From Streptomyces seoulensis (GTDB lineage: Bacteria > Actinomycetota > Actinomycetes > Streptomycetales > Streptomycetaceae), in contig NZ_AP025667.1 in the NCBI RefSeq assembly GCF_022846655.1, positions 781,001 through 845,000 of the forward strand: a DNA stretch of 64,000 bases. The letters run 5' to 3'. The notes beneath the pieces are model-generated. The model saw only the letters and a list, made by a program, of their open reading frames with translations, was not told where the DNA came from and searched no databases. Made by a program: the position numbers and the translations under genes. Below are positions 63,742 through 64,000 of the stretch, piece after piece (within the stretch, counting starts at the first letter, position 1; every line of letters starts with the position of its first letter).

Positions 63742-64000
63742 GGGGATGATCGGTTTCGACAGCGGATGTCGAAGCAGGGGAAGCGTGTCGAGGAAGCGGC
63801 AATGATCTCGTAAACCATATGTCGCAAACAATAATCGCCAACACCAAGCGCGATTCCTTCGCCCTCGCTGCCTAAGTAGCGACTTGCGAAGTGTCAGCCC
63901 GGGGCTGTTCCCGACCCGGATCCTGGCATCAGCTAGGGAACTAAACCTTGATCCCGGTCACGGGGTGAAGAGGGAAATCTAACAGTGACTGAGCCCGTCG
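63742..64000 (+). ncRNA. ssrA: Transfer-messenger RNA (ssrA), 3' end beyond window
   Basis: The RNA starts near GGGGATGATCGGTTTCGAC (63742), the usual 5' half of the tRNA-like domain. The resume codon GCC at 63837 begins the tag A-N-T-K-R-D-S-F-A-L-A-A with TAA ending at 63875. The ending ALAA is the signal for ClpXP-type proteases. The gene runs off the window, so the 3' acceptor half and its CCA end are not visible. TACGAT at 63678-63683 with TGGCAC at 63654-63659 may be the promoter, implying a ~50-base precursor that RNase P removes. Confidence 0.93.

Overview
The window looks like chromosome from a Streptomyces or a very close relative. It is strongly G+C-rich, uses many GTG and a few TTG starts, and carries a set of genes in an order I recognise from Streptomyces chromosomes: mtrA-mtrB-lpqB, comF-like, long-form hpf, an orphan LuxR-type regulator, secA, a 180-kDa NAD-glutamate dehydrogenase, the kinase pair pkaA/pkaB, prfB, ftsE-ftsX, an S41 protease, smpB and ssrA. 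An LAxTG sorting signal (class E sortase type) and TTGTCCACA DnaA boxes fit the same group. The species is not determined.

Layout. Positions 1 to about 3325 hold a block typical of actinomycete integrative and conjugative elements: a DUF2637 membrane protein (cut by the window start), a tiny zinc-ribbon protein, a TraB/FtsK-type DNA pump and a small unknown protein on the minus strand, divergent from a GntR/UTRA repressor, with four copies of a TGTCTAGAGA-like operator between them. A NERD protein follows, then about 570 bases without a gene that contain a 64-base-arm inverted repeat, a hicA-hicB toxin-antitoxin pair and an 81-bp heptanucleotide tandem repeat. No integrase, replication gene or attachment site is visible; they would lie to the left of the window or are lost.

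From 5.7 kb the sequence is conserved core chromosome: envelope/cell-cycle signalling (mtrA-mtrB-lpqB, with a candidate MtrA box upstream of mtrA), a ComF-like gene behind two DnaA boxes, ribosome hibernation factor, an orphan response regulator, a YcaQ-like DNA glycosylase coupled to a GNAT gene, secA, three small genes of uncertain function, and the large glutamate dehydrogenase.

Positions 26.1-46.6 kb form an envelope-glycopolymer region. A TagGH-like exporter, four very large proteins that fuse a GT-A-like domain to a CDP-glycerol:polyol glycerophosphotransferase (TagF-like) domain, two further GT2 enzymes and three integral-membrane GT-C-like or unknown membrane proteins are grouped here, interrupted by an ohrR/ohr peroxide-stress pair and a TetR regulator. 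The four fusion proteins differ in which active-site motifs they keep, which suggests division of labour in making a teichoic-acid-like polymer.

Positions 46.6-50.3 kb are a three-gene sugar ABC importer. Positions 50.5-57.1 kb hold an FHA-FtsK/SpoIIIE ATPase divergent from two membrane-anchored Ser/Thr kinases, a plausible kinase/phospho-reader set. The right end carries prfB, a repeat-rich LAxTG surface protein, ftsEX, a PDZ-S41 protease, and smpB next to ssrA (tmRNA), the two partners of trans-translation; ssrA runs off the window end.
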